This document shows, piece after piece, positions 26,400 to 35,938 of a stretch of DNA of 36,543 bases. Origin of the DNA: Teichococcus deserti (GTDB taxonomy: Bacteria; Pseudomonadota; Alphaproteobacteria; Acetobacterales; Acetobacteraceae); the NCBI RefSeq assembly GCF_001982615.1, contig NZ_MLCO01000102.1, forward strand, positions 1 through 36,543, read 5' to 3'. Position 1 is the first letter of the stretch, and every line of letters begins with the position of its first letter. Made by a program: the position numbers and the translations under genes. Below the pieces are notes generated by a model that worked only from the letters and a program-made list of their open reading frames with translations, did not search any database and had not been told where the DNA came from.

Positions 26400-27551
26400 A
26401 TGGCCAAGAAGGATTATTACGAGACCCTGGGTGTCGCCCGGGGGGCGAGCGACGATGAGCTGAAGAAGGCCTATCGCAAGCTCGCCATGAAGCACCACCC
26501 GGACCGCAATCCGGGCGACAAGGCTGCCGAGGCCTCCTTCAAGGAGTGCAGCGAGGCCTATGACGTGCTCAAGGACCCCGAGAAGCGCGCCGCCTATGAC
26601 CGCTACGGCCATGCCGCCTTCGAGGGCGGCGGCGGCCCGGGCGGCGGCTTCGGCGGCGGCAGCCCCTTCGGCGCCGGCGGCTTCGAGGACATTTTTGCCG
26701 AGATGTTCGGCCAGTTCGGCGGCGGGCGCCGGGGTGGCGGTGCGGCCGCCGGCCGCGGCGCCGACCTGCGCCAGCAGGCCGAGATCTCGCTGGAAGAGGC
26801 CTTCGCCGGCACCCGGCAGACGGTGCGCGTCCAGAGCAGCATCCAGTGCGAGGCCTGCGACGGCACCGGCGCCGAAGGCAAGGCGGCCTCCGCCCAGTCG
26901 ACCTGCACCACCTGCGGCGGCGCCGGCAAGGTGCGCGCCCAGCAGGGCTTCTTCCTGATCGAGCGCGCCTGCCCGACCTGCGGCGGCACCGGCCGGGTCA
27001 TCAAGAACCCCTGCAAGATTTGCCAGGGCGCCGGCCGCGTGCAGCGCGAGCGCACGCTCAACGTCACCATCCCGCCCGGCGTCGAAGACGGCACCCGCAT
27101 CCGGCTGTCGGGCGAGGGCGAGGCCGGGCTGCGCGGGGCGCCGGCGGGCGACCTCTATGTCGATATCGCGGTGAAGCCGCACCAGCTGTTCCAGCGCGAC
27201 GGGGCGAACATCTTCGTCCGCGTGCCGCTGCGCATGACCCAGGCGGCGCTGGGCGGCGCGGTCGAGGTGCCGACCATCGATGGCGGGCGCTCGCGCGTCA
27301 CCATCCCGGCGGGCACCCAGACCGGCGACCAGTTCCGCCTGCGCAGCAAGGGCTTCTCCGTCCTGCGCTCCACCGCGCGCGGCGACATGTATGTTCAGGT
27401 CGCCGTCGAGACACCGCAGAACATGACCTCCCGCCAGCGCGAGCTGCTCGAGCAGTTCGAGAGCGAAGGCGGCCAGCACGGCCATTCCAGCCCCGAAAGC
27501 GAAGGCTTCTTCGCCAAGGTCAAGGAATTCTGGGACGGGCTGGGGCGGTAG
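26400..27551 (+). CDS. dnaJ: Chaperone DnaJ (Hsp40)
   Basis: The 383-residue full-length DnaJ stimulates the ATPase of DnaK. The J domain ([20 protein letters not shown]) contains HPD in KHHPDRN near residue 33. A Gly/Phe-rich linker (about 75-120) follows, then four CxxCxGxG zinc repeats: [24 protein letters not shown] and CKICQGAG. The C-terminal substrate-binding domains end in [10 protein letters not shown]. It follows dnaK after 89 bases, and a strong hairpin follows it. Confidence 0.98.
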   Translation: MAKKDYYETLGVARGASDDELKKAYRKLAMKHHPDRNPGDKAAEASFKECSEAYDVLKDPEKRAAYDRYGHAAFEGGGGPGGGFGGGSPFGAGGFEDIFAEMFGQFGGGRRGGGAAAGRGADLRQQAEISLEEAFAGTRQTVRVQSSIQCEACDGTGAEGKAASAQSTCTTCGGAGKVRAQQGFFLIERACPTCGGTGRVIKNPCKICQGAGRVQRERTLNVTIPPGVEDGTRIRLSGEGEAGLRGAPAGDLYVDIAVKPHQLFQRDGANIFVRVPLRMTQAALGGAVEVPTIDGGRSRVTIPAGTQTGDQFRLRSKGFSVLRSTARGDMYVQVAVETPQNMTSRQRELLEQFESEGGQHGHSSPESEGFFAKVKEFWDGLGR

Positions 27552-27559
27552 CCCGTGGC

Positions 27560-27582
27560 GGGGGAAGGCAGCGCCTTCCCCC
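27560..27582 (+). terminator. Hairpin after dnaJ
   Basis: GGGGGAAGGC-AGC-GCCTTCCCCC is a perfect 10-bp stem with a 3-base loop, 8 bases after the dnaJ stop. It lacks a T tract, so readthrough into the small membrane protein gene is possible. Confidence 0.55.
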
Positions 27583-27611
27583 CGACGCGGCCGGATCGGA
27601 CAGGACAAAAG

Positions 27612-27950
27612 ATGCGCTCGACATGGACGGGGAAGCGCTATGCGCTGGCCCTGCTGGCCCTCTGGCTCATCCTCATCGTCGGGCGGTACCTGCTCGCCCA
27701 CAACGAGGCGATGCTCGAGCACCGGCTGATCTGCGTCGAGAATGCCGGCGGCGCCGAGGTGTCCGAGGCCTTCAGGGCGCTGGTCTGCTCGGCTGACTTC
27801 ACCACCAAGCGCATCCTGGGCACCGTGCTGTTCTGGGCCTTCCACAGCGCCATGGCCTTCTCCATGATCGGCGCGTTGATCTGGTTCGCCGTCATCCGGC
27901 CGCGCATCCACCCGCCGCAGCCCATCCCCCAGCCCGGCCAAGAGGACTGA
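27612..27950 (+). CDS. Small membrane protein of unknown function
   Basis: I do not recognise the family. The 112-residue product starts at ATG 27612 (GACAAAAG upstream, weak site). It has one membrane segment at about residues 10-27 (YALALLALWLILIVGRYLL), a ~40-residue loop containing two cysteines (LICVENAG and RALVCSADF) that could form a disulfide, and a second segment at about 69-92 (GTVLFWAFHSAMAFSMIGALIWFAVI), ending in a Pro-rich tail. It lies between dnaJ and dapB with 7 bases to dapB. Frame and composition support a real gene. Confidence 0.7.
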   Translation: MRSTWTGKRYALALLALWLILIVGRYLLAHNEAMLEHRLICVENAGGAEVSEAFRALVCSADFTTKRILGTVLFWAFHSAMAFSMIGALIWFAVIRPRIHPPQPIPQPGQED

Positions 27951-27957
27951 CCCCGCC

Positions 27958-28698
27958 ATGGCGCTTCGCATCGGCATCCTGGGCCAGTCCGGCCGCATGG
28001 GTCAGCTCCTGGCCGAGGAGATCGCCGCCGCCGGCGCGACCCTTGCGGGTGGCATCGGCCGCGACGGCGACGCGCCGGCACTCTTCGCCGCCAGCGACGT
28101 GGTGATCGACTTCACCCATGCCGCCACCGCCGAGCGGCACGCCGGCCTGGCTGCGGCCAGCAAGACGCCGCTGATCCTTGGCACCTCCGGCCTGTCGCTG
28201 GCCCAGGAGGCCACCGTCGCCGAAGCCGCCAGGACCATTCCCGTGGTCTATGCGGCGAGCTTCGCCCCTGGCGTCAGCCTGCTCTTCGCCCTGGCCGAGC
28301 GCATGGGCGCCGCCCTGCCGCCGGAGCAGTACGACGCCGAGATCGTCGAGATGCACCACCGCCAGAAGGTCGACGCTCCGTCCGGCACCGCCATCGGCCT
28401 GGGCCGCGCCGTGGCGCGCGGCCGCGGCAGGACGCTGGAGGAGGTCGGGCTGGAAAGCGGGCGCGACGGCCATACCGGCCCCCGCGCCACCGGCCCGATC
28501 GGCTTCGCCGCGCTCCGCGGCGGCCAGGTCGTCGGCGAGCATTCACTTCTCTTCACCGCCGGCTCGGAGCAGATCACCATCAGCCATCGCTCCTTCGACC
28601 GCCGCGTCTATGCGACCGGCGCGGTGCGCGCGGCGCATTGGGTGATGGCGCAGCCGCCCGGCCTCTACGACATGAAGCATGTCATCGGCATGGCGTGA
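27958..28698 (+). CDS. dapB: 4-hydroxy-tetrahydrodipicolinate reductase
   Basis: This 246-residue cytoplasmic NAD(P)H enzyme of lysine/diaminopimelate synthesis reduces the DapA product. The Rossmann motif is IGILGQSGRMGQ at residues 5-16, and DVVIDFTHAAT and ILGTSGLS follow. The catalytic block HHRQKVDAPSGTA with its His-His-Lys lies near residues 132-144, and the C-terminus has GEHSLLFTAGSEQITISHRSFDR. It is a little shorter than the E. coli enzyme (273 residues) because the N-terminal part is compact. The gene starts 7 bases after the small membrane protein. Confidence 0.95.
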   Translation: MALRIGILGQSGRMGQLLAEEIAAAGATLAGGIGRDGDAPALFAASDVVIDFTHAATAERHAGLAAASKTPLILGTSGLSLAQEATVAEAARTIPVVYAASFAPGVSLLFALAERMGAALPPEQYDAEIVEMHHRQKVDAPSGTAIGLGRAVARGRGRTLEEVGLESGRDGHTGPRATGPIGFAALRGGQVVGEHSLLFTAGSEQITISHRSFDRRVYATGAVRAAHWVMAQPPGLYDMKHVIGMA

Positions 28699-28831
28699 CC
28701 TGTCCGGGTCGCGGTTACTCTTCAGTTAAAACTTGCCGCCTTCTGCGCCGGACGCAGGTCTGGCAGGCCCTGCGGCCCGCTGCCGCATGCCATGGTCACT
28801 TGACCCCCCGCCCCCCGCTTGCGAAACAGCC

Positions 28832-28851
28832 CGGCCGCGCTCGCGCGGCCG
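28832..28851 (+). promoter_or_regulatory. Hairpin in the metK leader
   Basis: CGGCCGCG-CTCG-CGCGGCCG is a perfect 8-bp stem about 100 bases upstream of the metK start, in the 255-bp spacer 28699-28953. Another short stem, CTGCG/CGCAG, lies near 28744-28758, and an AT-rich patch (AGTTAAAACTT) near 28720-28735 may be a promoter. I could not match a known SAM riboswitch. Confidence 0.35.
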
Positions 28852-28953
28852 CCGGCTCTCGGGACGGCGCGACCAGATGCGCCGCGACGCCGGCGCAGGG
28901 ATAGCCAGGCCGGGGTTGCCGGTCGCCGCCGCGACAAGAGGACGAATAGGGCC

Positions 28954-30141
28954 ATGCGCGACAAGGGCGAATATCTGTTCACGTCGGAGTCCGTCTCCGA
29001 GGGCCACCCCGACAAGGTTGCCGACCGCATCAGCGACACCGTGCTGGACGCCTTCCTGGAAGCCGATCCCTATGCACGCGTGGCCTGCGAGACGCTGGTC
29101 ACCACCAACCGCATCATCCTGGCCGGCGAGACCCGCGGCCCGGCCAGCGTCACGCCTGAGCTGCTGATGCACCTGGCCCGCATGGCGGTGCAGGACATCG
29201 GCTACGACCAGGAAGGCTTCTCCTGGAAGAACGCCGAGATCGCCTGCCACCTGCATGCGCAGTCCGCGCATATCGCCCAGGGCGTCGATGCCTCGGGCGA
29301 CAAGGACGAAGGCGCCGGCGACCAGGGCATCATGTTCGGCTATGCCTGCACCGAGACGCCCGATCTGATGCCGGCGCCGCTCTACTACGCGCACCTGATC
29401 CTGCGCCGCATCGCCGAGCGCCGCCGCACCAACGACAAGTCGGTCCGCGGCCTGCTGCCGGACGCCAAGTCGCAGGTCACCCTGCGCTATGTCGACGGCA
29501 AGCCGGTCGGCGTCGCCTCGGTCGTCGTCTCGACCCAGCACGAGGAAGGCCTGACCCAGGCCCAGGTCCGCGAGCTGGTCCGCCCGATCGTCGTCAGCAG
29601 CCTGCCGGAAGGCTGGGCCGTCCCCGAGGACGAGCTCTACGTCAATCCGACCGGCACCTTCGTCATCGGCGGCCCGGACGGCGATTGCGGCCTGACCGGG
29701 CGCAAGATCATCGTCGACACCTATGGCGGGGCGGCCCCGCATGGCGGCGGCGCCTTCTCCGGCAAGGACCCGACCAAGGTCGACCGTTCGGCCGCCTATG
29801 CCGCGCGCTACGTCGCCAAGAACGTCGTCGCTGCCGGCCTGGCCGACAAGTGCACCATCCAGGTCTCCTACGCCATCGGCGTGGCCAAGCCGCTGTCGGT
29901 CTATTTCGACCTGCACGGCACCGGCCGCGACATCGACGAGGTGAAGCTGGCCAAGGTCGTCAACGACATGGTCAACCTGTCGCCGCGCGGCATCCGCGAG
30001 CACCTGCACCTGAACCGCGCCATCTACGCGCCGACCTCGGCCTATGGCCATTTCGGCCGCACGCCGGACGCGGAGAAGGGCACCTTCACCTGGGAGCGGA
30101 CCGACCTGGCCGCCGAGCTGAAGCGCGCCTTCGGCCGCTGA
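28954..30141 (+). CDS. metK: S-adenosylmethionine synthetase
   Basis: The 395-residue enzyme makes SAM from methionine and ATP as a cytoplasmic tetramer. Signatures are [17 protein letters not shown] at the N-terminus, [12 protein letters not shown] near residue 122, and the P-loop-like [23 protein letters not shown] near 262-284. The frame is open 45 codons upstream, but ATG 28954 (MRDKGEYLF) is the family start. Its leader is long and structured. The downstream SAM-dependent enzymes (30273-31717) may benefit from proximity, but the hairpin at 30149-30170 separates them. Confidence 0.98.
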   Translation: MRDKGEYLFTSESVSEGHPDKVADRISDTVLDAFLEADPYARVACETLVTTNRIILAGETRGPASVTPELLMHLARMAVQDIGYDQEGFSWKNAEIACHLHAQSAHIAQGVDASGDKDEGAGDQGIMFGYACTETPDLMPAPLYYAHLILRRIAERRRTNDKSVRGLLPDAKSQVTLRYVDGKPVGVASVVVSTQHEEGLTQAQVRELVRPIVVSSLPEGWAVPEDELYVNPTGTFVIGGPDGDCGLTGRKIIVDTYGGAAPHGGGAFSGKDPTKVDRSAAYAARYVAKNVVAAGLADKCTIQVSYAIGVAKPLSVYFDLHGTGRDIDEVKLAKVVNDMVNLSPRGIREHLHLNRAIYAPTSAYGHFGRTPDAEKGTFTWERTDLAAELKRAFGR

Positions 30142-30148
30142 GAATCGG

Positions 30149-30170
30149 GGCGGGGGGTCTCCCCCCCGCC
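30149..30170 (+). terminator. Terminator-like hairpin after metK
   Basis: GGCGGGGGG-TCTC-CCCCCCGCC is a perfect 9-bp GC stem, 7 bases after the metK stop, followed by TCTTCC. The T tract is weak. Confidence 0.6.
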
Positions 30171-30272
30171 TCTTCCGCCGCCCGCCGGGTTCCGGCGCGG
30201 GACGGCGACATGCGCAACGATCTCCCGTACAACGTCGCCCTGCGCCCAGTTCGCGAAGGAGCACGTGACGCC

Positions 30273-30971
30273 ATGGTGGATGACGCCGCCGGGATCGAGA
30301 CCCGCCTGGCCGGGGCCGGACAACCCGCCTCTCCCCTCGGCGATGCACCGGCAGCTCCTGCCGGGCCGGCCATCGACCGCAGCGCCTATCGCCAGGCCTT
30401 CGAGGATGTCTATGCCGGTCCGGGCTGGGGCGGCACCTCCGGCCCCGGCTCCTCGCCGGTGGCGAGCGTCGATTACCGGCTGTTCCTCGAGCGCTTCATC
30501 GCCCGCAACAACATCCGCAGCATCGTCGATGTCGGCTGCGGCGACTGGCAGTTCTCGCGCTATGTGAACTTCGGCCGCGCCGAGTATCTGGGAATCGACG
30601 TGGTGCCGCATCTGGTCGAGCGGAACCAGGCGACCTATGGCCGCGAGACAGTGCGCTTCGCGCTGGCGCCGGAAGATCCCGCCAGGCTGCCCAAGGCCGA
30701 TCTGCTGCTGATGAAGGACGTGCTGCAGCATCTGCCGGACGAGGAGATCCGCTACTACCGCTTCCGCGTCGTGCCGCGCTATCGCTTCGCCCTGCTGACC
30801 AACTCCTTCACCAAGGTGCAGATGAAGCCGAAGCACAACACGGATGTCGCGCCCGGCCGCTTCCGCACCGTCGACCTCCGCGCCGAGCCCTACAAGTTCA
30901 AGGGCGCCTATGTCTCGGAATACTGGACCGAGGCCTGGGAACGCATTCAGACATTGCTGGTGATCAATTGA
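30273..30971 (+). CDS. Class I SAM-dependent methyltransferase, substrate unknown
   Basis: The 232-residue product has motif I SIVDVGCGDWQFSRYV at about residues 83-98, LGIDVV in the ribose-binding strand, and LLLMKDVLQHLPDEEIRYY, the class I post-motif region. The C-terminal ALLTNSFT and EPYKFKGAYVSEYWTEAWERIQTLLV are distinctive. ATG 30273 follows AAGGAG; ATG 30210 would add 21 residues and has a weaker site. The stop overlaps a TTG start of trmB, suggesting coupling. The protein may methylate a small molecule or glycan; no closer call is justified. Confidence 0.82.
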   Translation: MVDDAAGIETRLAGAGQPASPLGDAPAAPAGPAIDRSAYRQAFEDVYAGPGWGGTSGPGSSPVASVDYRLFLERFIARNNIRSIVDVGCGDWQFSRYVNFGRAEYLGIDVVPHLVERNQATYGRETVRFALAPEDPARLPKADLLLMKDVLQHLPDEEIRYYRFRVVPRYRFALLTNSFTKVQMKPKHNTDVAPGRFRTVDLRAEPYKFKGAYVSEYWTEAWERIQTLLVIN

Positions 30972-31717
30972 CCCTTCCTTCCCCGCCCGACGCGGCGCCC
31001 GACACCATCCCTGACATGCCGGCCGGGGCCGCGCCGGAAGCCCCCGCGGTTCCCGACCGGCTCTATGGCCGCCGCCGCGGCCATCCCCTGCGCCAGCGGC
31101 AGCAGCTGCTGCTCGACCAGGCGGTGCCGCGGCTCGGCTTCGACCCGGCGGATCCCTGGGCCGGCTTCCCCGTGCGGCCGCAGGAGCTCTGGCTCGAGGT
31201 CGGCTTCGGCGGCGGCGAGCACGCCCTCGCCCAGATCGAGGCGCATCCCCAGGCCGGGCTGATCGCCGCCGAGGTCTTCGAGAACGGCATCTGCTCGCTG
31301 CTGACCCGCATCGTGCCGGACGGCGAGGAGGCGACTTCGGCCCTGCCGCCCAACCTGCGGCTCTGGACCGAGGATGCGCGCCGGCTGCTGCGCGCCCTGC
31401 CCGAGTCCAGCCTGTCGCGCCTGTTCCTGATGTTCCCGGATCCCTGGCCGAAAGCGCGCCATGCCAAGCGCCGCTTCGTCCATCCGAGCATCCTGCCGGT
31501 GCTGCAGCGCGCCATCCGCCCGGGCGGCGAGTGGCGCATCGCGACCGACGACCCGACCTACCAGGCCTGGGTCGCCGAGGTCATGGCCGCGCAGGACATC
31601 TTCGAGCGCGTCTCGCTCGACCACAGCCGCCCCGAGGGCTGGCCGCCGACCCGCTACGAGGCCAAGGCGCTGCGCGAGGGCCGCAGCCCGATGTACTGGA
31701 TCTGGCGCCGCAAATAA
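30968..31717 (+). CDS. trmB: tRNA (guanine-46-N7) methyltransferase
   Basis: The product (249 residues from TTG 30968) methylates G46 of the tRNA variable loop using SAM. LWLEVGFGGGEHALAQIEAHP is the SAM motif, followed by IAAEVFENGI and the family block LFLMFPDPWPKARHAKRRFVHPS, then GGEWRIATDDPTYQAWV and the C-terminal RYEAKALREGRSPMYWI. TTG 30968 overlaps the stop of the previous gene. ATG 31016 (MPAGAAPE) is an alternative that removes 16 non-conserved residues. Confidence 0.95.
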   Translation: MTLPSPPDAAPDTIPDMPAGAAPEAPAVPDRLYGRRRGHPLRQRQQLLLDQAVPRLGFDPADPWAGFPVRPQELWLEVGFGGGEHALAQIEAHPQAGLIAAEVFENGICSLLTRIVPDGEEATSALPPNLRLWTEDARRLLRALPESSLSRLFLMFPDPWPKARHAKRRFVHPSILPVLQRAIRPGGEWRIATDDPTYQAWVAEVMAAQDIFERVSLDHSRPEGWPPTRYEAKALREGRSPMYWIWRRK

Positions 31718-32155
31718 GGCGGGGGCAGCGACGCCCCCTTCCCGCGCCACCGGCGGCCGGCCCCCGGCGGCCGGGCGCTCCAGGGGGCGCGGCCTTTGCG
31801 GAGGTCGCCGGGGCAGCGGGTGCAGCTCGCCCCTCGGCATGGCGCTCCCGGTGAAGCGCCGGCGCATCGCCAGCGGCCGCGGACCGGCCAGCAAAGATGG
31901 CCGCGGGTCAGCATGCGCCCCGATGCCGCCTGGCCTGCCGGCGGCATGACCGGACGACGGGTTGCGGCCGCATCCTCACGGTGTCCGGAACGAACCGGTG
32001 ACCCAGTCCTGACGGAACCTCTGCCGTTATGCGGAGGGCGCAGGACGAAACGGCCAAGCCAGCGCGTGGCGCATGTGACACAGGCGAGAAATGTCATGCT
32101 GCGCCGCGCAGATCATCATTGACCGCCGACAAAGCTCACGACACCGTGTGCCGTC
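31718..32155. other. 438-bp spacer without a recognisable gene
   Basis: A hairpin GGGGGC-AGCGAC-GCCCCC (31721-31738, followed by TT) is probably the trmB transcript end. Next comes a GC-rich part with a spaced direct repeat CCGGCGGCCGG at 31750 and 31764. The rest (about 31900-32155) includes the stretch TGTGACACAGGCGAG and presumably the promoter of the next gene. Open frames on both strands lack family features. Confidence 0.6.
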
Positions 32156-32653
32156 ATGGTTGCAACCATTCGCCCTCTGCCGCCACAGGAAGCCGGCCGT
32201 CGCAGCGCCGAGGCGCTGGCGGCGGAACGTGGCGGCAATCTGGGCTGGTGCGGCCCGGCCGCGGTGGCGCTGGCCGGCGGCACCAGCTACGCCATGGCCT
32301 GCGCCCTGCTGCGCGCCGTCGCGCCGCAGCGCTACGCGCCGGAGGGCGAGATCGTCACCGCCTATTGGCGCGACGTGGTGCAGGCGCTGGCCGAGCTCGG
32401 CGTCGTGGCCGAGCGGCTGCCACTGACCGCCCCGCGCCCGACCCTGCTGGGCCTGGCCCGCCGCAGCGGCCTGGCCCCCGGCCTCTACCTGGTCCGCGTC
32501 ACCGGCCATTTCCTGCTGCTGCGCCTGCAGGGCTTCGGGCTGGCGGAGGTGAACGACAACCGGCTGTCCAACGCGGTGCTGACGGCGCGCACCCATGGCC
32601 GCTGCCGCGTCACCCATGTCGCCCGCCTGGCGGAAGCCGACACGCCGGCCTGA
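32156..32653 (+). CDS. Orphan protein with papain-like Cys/His/Asn pattern
   Basis: I do not recognise a named family. The 165-residue product contains NLGWCGPAAVALA with Cys32 at the start of a helix, later YLVRVTGHFLLLRLQGFGLAEVNDNRLSNAV with His118 in a strand and Asn133/Asn135 in the next. This order and spacing fit the catalytic triad of papain-fold peptidases such as the C39-like group, but no signal peptide or transporter is present, so it would act in the cytoplasm. It may be a peptidase, an amidase or an inactive relative. It stands alone between trmB and the rimP operon with its own terminator. Confidence 0.65.
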   Translation: MVATIRPLPPQEAGRRSAEALAAERGGNLGWCGPAAVALAGGTSYAMACALLRAVAPQRYAPEGEIVTAYWRDVVQALAELGVVAERLPLTAPRPTLLGLARRSGLAPGLYLVRVTGHFLLLRLQGFGLAEVNDNRLSNAVLTARTHGRCRVTHVARLAEADTPA

Positions 32654-32670
32654 CGCCCCGCCTGGCGACT

Positions 32671-32697
32671 CCGCGGCCGGCCGCGGCTTTTCTTGTC
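32671..32697 (+). terminator. Intrinsic terminator after the orphan gene
   Basis: CCGCGG-CCGG-CCGCGG (32671-32686) followed by CTTTTCTTGTCTT forms a terminator 18 bases after the stop. The T-rich tail overlaps the -35 of the rimP promoter. Confidence 0.75.
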
Positions 32698-32721
32698 TTC
32701 GGCCCGGGGCCGGACTATATG
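32693..32721 (+). promoter_or_regulatory. Sigma-70-type promoter of the rimP operon
   Basis: TTGTCT (32693-32698) and TATATG (32716-32721) are separated by exactly 17 bases. Transcription would start near 32728, leaving a leader of about 55 bases that contains the attenuator hairpin. Confidence 0.6.
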
Positions 32722-32755
32722 AGGCGGCAACACATCTTCGCTGCACAGTCAGGGG

Positions 32756-32787
32756 GGTGGCCTTAACGGGCCGCCTTTTTTGTTTTT
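32756..32787 (+). terminator. Terminator-like attenuator directly before rimP
   Basis: GGTGGCC-TTAACG-GGCCGCC is a 7-bp stem with one G-U pair, followed by TTTTTTGTTTTT that includes the rimP start region. It has all parts of an intrinsic terminator inside the leader, so operon transcription must read through it; regulation by attenuation is inferred. Confidence 0.7.
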
Positions 32788-33358
32788 GGAAGACGATCTC
32801 CCGCTGAACGAGGGCCTCGAGGCCCGCATCACCGCCGCCATCCAGCCGACGCTGGCCGGCATGGGCTATGAGATCGTGCGCGTCCAGATCCAGGGCAAGC
32901 AGACGCCGACCGTGCAGATCATGGCCGACCGGGCCGATGGCAGCCTGATCGGCGTCGGCGACTGCGAGGCGATCAGCCATGCCGTCGGCGCCGTGCTCGA
33001 CGTCGACGACCCCTTCACCGGCGAATGGCATCTCGAGGTCTCCTCGGCCGGCATCGACCGGCCGCTGACCCGGACCAAGGACTGGAACCGCTTCGCCGGC
33101 CACCTGGCCATCGCCGAGATGTCGATTCCCTTCGAGGGCCGCCGCCGCTTCCGTGGCATCATCCTGGGCGCGGATGCCGAGACCGCCCGGCTGAAGCCGG
33201 AGGACGGGCCCGAGGTCGCCCTGCCGCGCGCCGATATCCGCCGCGCCAAGCTGGTGCTGACCGACGAGTTGATTGCCGCGACCGCGGTGTCCGCGACGCC
33301 CGAGGGGGATGACGACGCCCCCGAGGAAGACGCCTCGCCCTACGCCAAGAGGAACTGA
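32780..33358 (+). CDS. rimP: Ribosome maturation factor RimP
   Basis: This 192-residue protein helps assemble the 30S subunit. [31 protein letters not shown] is the N-terminal alpha/beta part, [19 protein letters not shown] and [23 protein letters not shown] are the family core (EVSSPGxDRPL is the usual form), and the C-terminal part is an Sm-like fold. The start is TTG 32780 or TTG 32786; both lie in the T tract of the attenuator, and the only purine-rich stretch (AGGGGGG at 32751-32757) is partly inside the hairpin stem. It is the first gene of the rimP-nusA-ylxR-infB operon. Confidence 0.93.
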   Translation: MFLEDDLPLNEGLEARITAAIQPTLAGMGYEIVRVQIQGKQTPTVQIMADRADGSLIGVGDCEAISHAVGAVLDVDDPFTGEWHLEVSSAGIDRPLTRTKDWNRFAGHLAIAEMSIPFEGRRRFRGIILGADAETARLKPEDGPEVALPRADIRRAKLVLTDELIAATAVSATPEGDDDAPEEDASPYAKRN

Positions 33359-33363
33359 GCATC

Positions 33364-35040
<1,677 letters not shown>

Positions 35041-35048
35041 GACGACCC

Positions 35049-35108
35049 TGGCCTGGCCACCGGCCAGGCCACCGGACGAAGGAATGCTCTGCCGGGCCTG
35101 CCCGGCAG
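35049..35108 (+). terminator. Two hairpins between nusA and the ylxR-like gene
   Basis: TGGCCTGGCC-ACC-GGCCAGGCCA (35049-35071) and CTGCCGGG-CCTG-CCCGGCAG (35089-35108, followed by GGCTTCGTCGTT) are perfect stems in the 130-base spacer. They may protect the nusA message or cause partial termination inside the operon. Confidence 0.5.
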
Positions 35109-35170
35109 GGCTTCGTCGTTGAGAGGCGGGCGACGGGATCTTCCCCTCCCCCGCCGGTGAAAGCGGAGCG

Positions 35171-35878
35171 ATGCAGCCACTGACGGACGGGACCCCGGTC
35201 CCGGAGCCCATCGACCAGACGCCGGACCAGCCGGGGCAGGCCTCTGCCCCGGAGGCGGATTCGCGCGCTGCGGAAGAGGGTCAGCCGGATCCCGAGCCGA
35301 AGGGGCCGATGCGCCGCTGCATCGTCACCCGGGACAGCTTGCCGAAGGAGGCGATGCTGCGCTTCGTGCTCGGTCCCGGGCGCGAGCTGGTCCCCGACCT
35401 GGGCGGGAGGCTGCCCGGCCGGGGAATGTGGTTGAGCGCGCGGGCCGATGTGCTAGAACGCGCCCTCAGCCGGGGCGCCTTTCACAGGGCCGCCCGCGGC
35501 CAGGTGCAATTGCCCCCCGACCTTCGCGCCCGGATCGAGACTGGCCTCAAAGGTCGCATCCGCGACCAGGTGGGTCTGGCGCGCCGGGCCGGCCAGGCGG
35601 TGAGCGGTTTCCAGCAGGTGCGCGAATGGCTGCAGGCCGGACGGGCGGCGCTGCTGGTCGAGGCGAGCGACGGCAGCCTGTCAGAGCGCGACAGGCTGGC
35701 CGGGCGGCGTGGCACGCCGATTGTGGCGGTGCTGTCGGCGCAGGAATTGGGCGCGGTATTCGGAAGGGACCATGCGGTGCACGTAGCGATAGCCCCCGGA
35801 CGGATTGCCGACATGTTGGTGCAGGAGGCGGGCCGTCTGGCCGCTGTCTCCGGTGCCGCGAGCGGAGCGGGGACGTGA
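35171..35878 (+). CDS. ylxR: RNA-binding protein with YlxR (DUF448) and L7Ae-like domains
   Basis: The 235-residue fusion has a low-complexity start (about residues 1-45), a YlxR domain (about 46-110; [20 protein letters not shown] and [17 protein letters not shown]) and an L7Ae/L30e-like domain (about 120-215; [20 protein letters not shown] and [23 protein letters not shown]). In alphaproteobacteria this fusion is normally located between nusA and infB, as here. YlxR is an RNA-binding factor affecting RNase P in some bacteria; the exact role here is unknown. Confidence 0.9.
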   Translation: MQPLTDGTPVPEPIDQTPDQPGQASAPEADSRAAEEGQPDPEPKGPMRRCIVTRDSLPKEAMLRFVLGPGRELVPDLGGRLPGRGMWLSARADVLERALSRGAFHRAARGQVQLPPDLRARIETGLKGRIRDQVGLARRAGQAVSGFQQVREWLQAGRAALLVEASDGSLSERDRLAGRRGTPIVAVLSAQELGAVFGRDHAVHVAIAPGRIADMLVQEAGRLAAVSGAASGAGT

Positions 35879-35938
35879 GCCCGGCAACGGCTCGCGGTAG
35901 GATTGATGGCACAAGACGGATCGGGTTCAGGCGAACGA

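Noticed and set aside
28699-28953. SAM-II or SAM/SAH riboswitch upstream of metK
   Set aside because: GTTAAAAC and GGTCACTTGACC looked suggestive, but the conserved GCTAAA-like end and the pseudoknot pairing could not be found, so I report only a structured leader.
31654-32122. Open frames in the spacer between trmB and the orphan gene
   Set aside because: Both strands have frames of about 110-150 codons, but they are Arg/Gly/Pro-rich, lack motifs and signals, and partly overlap trmB.
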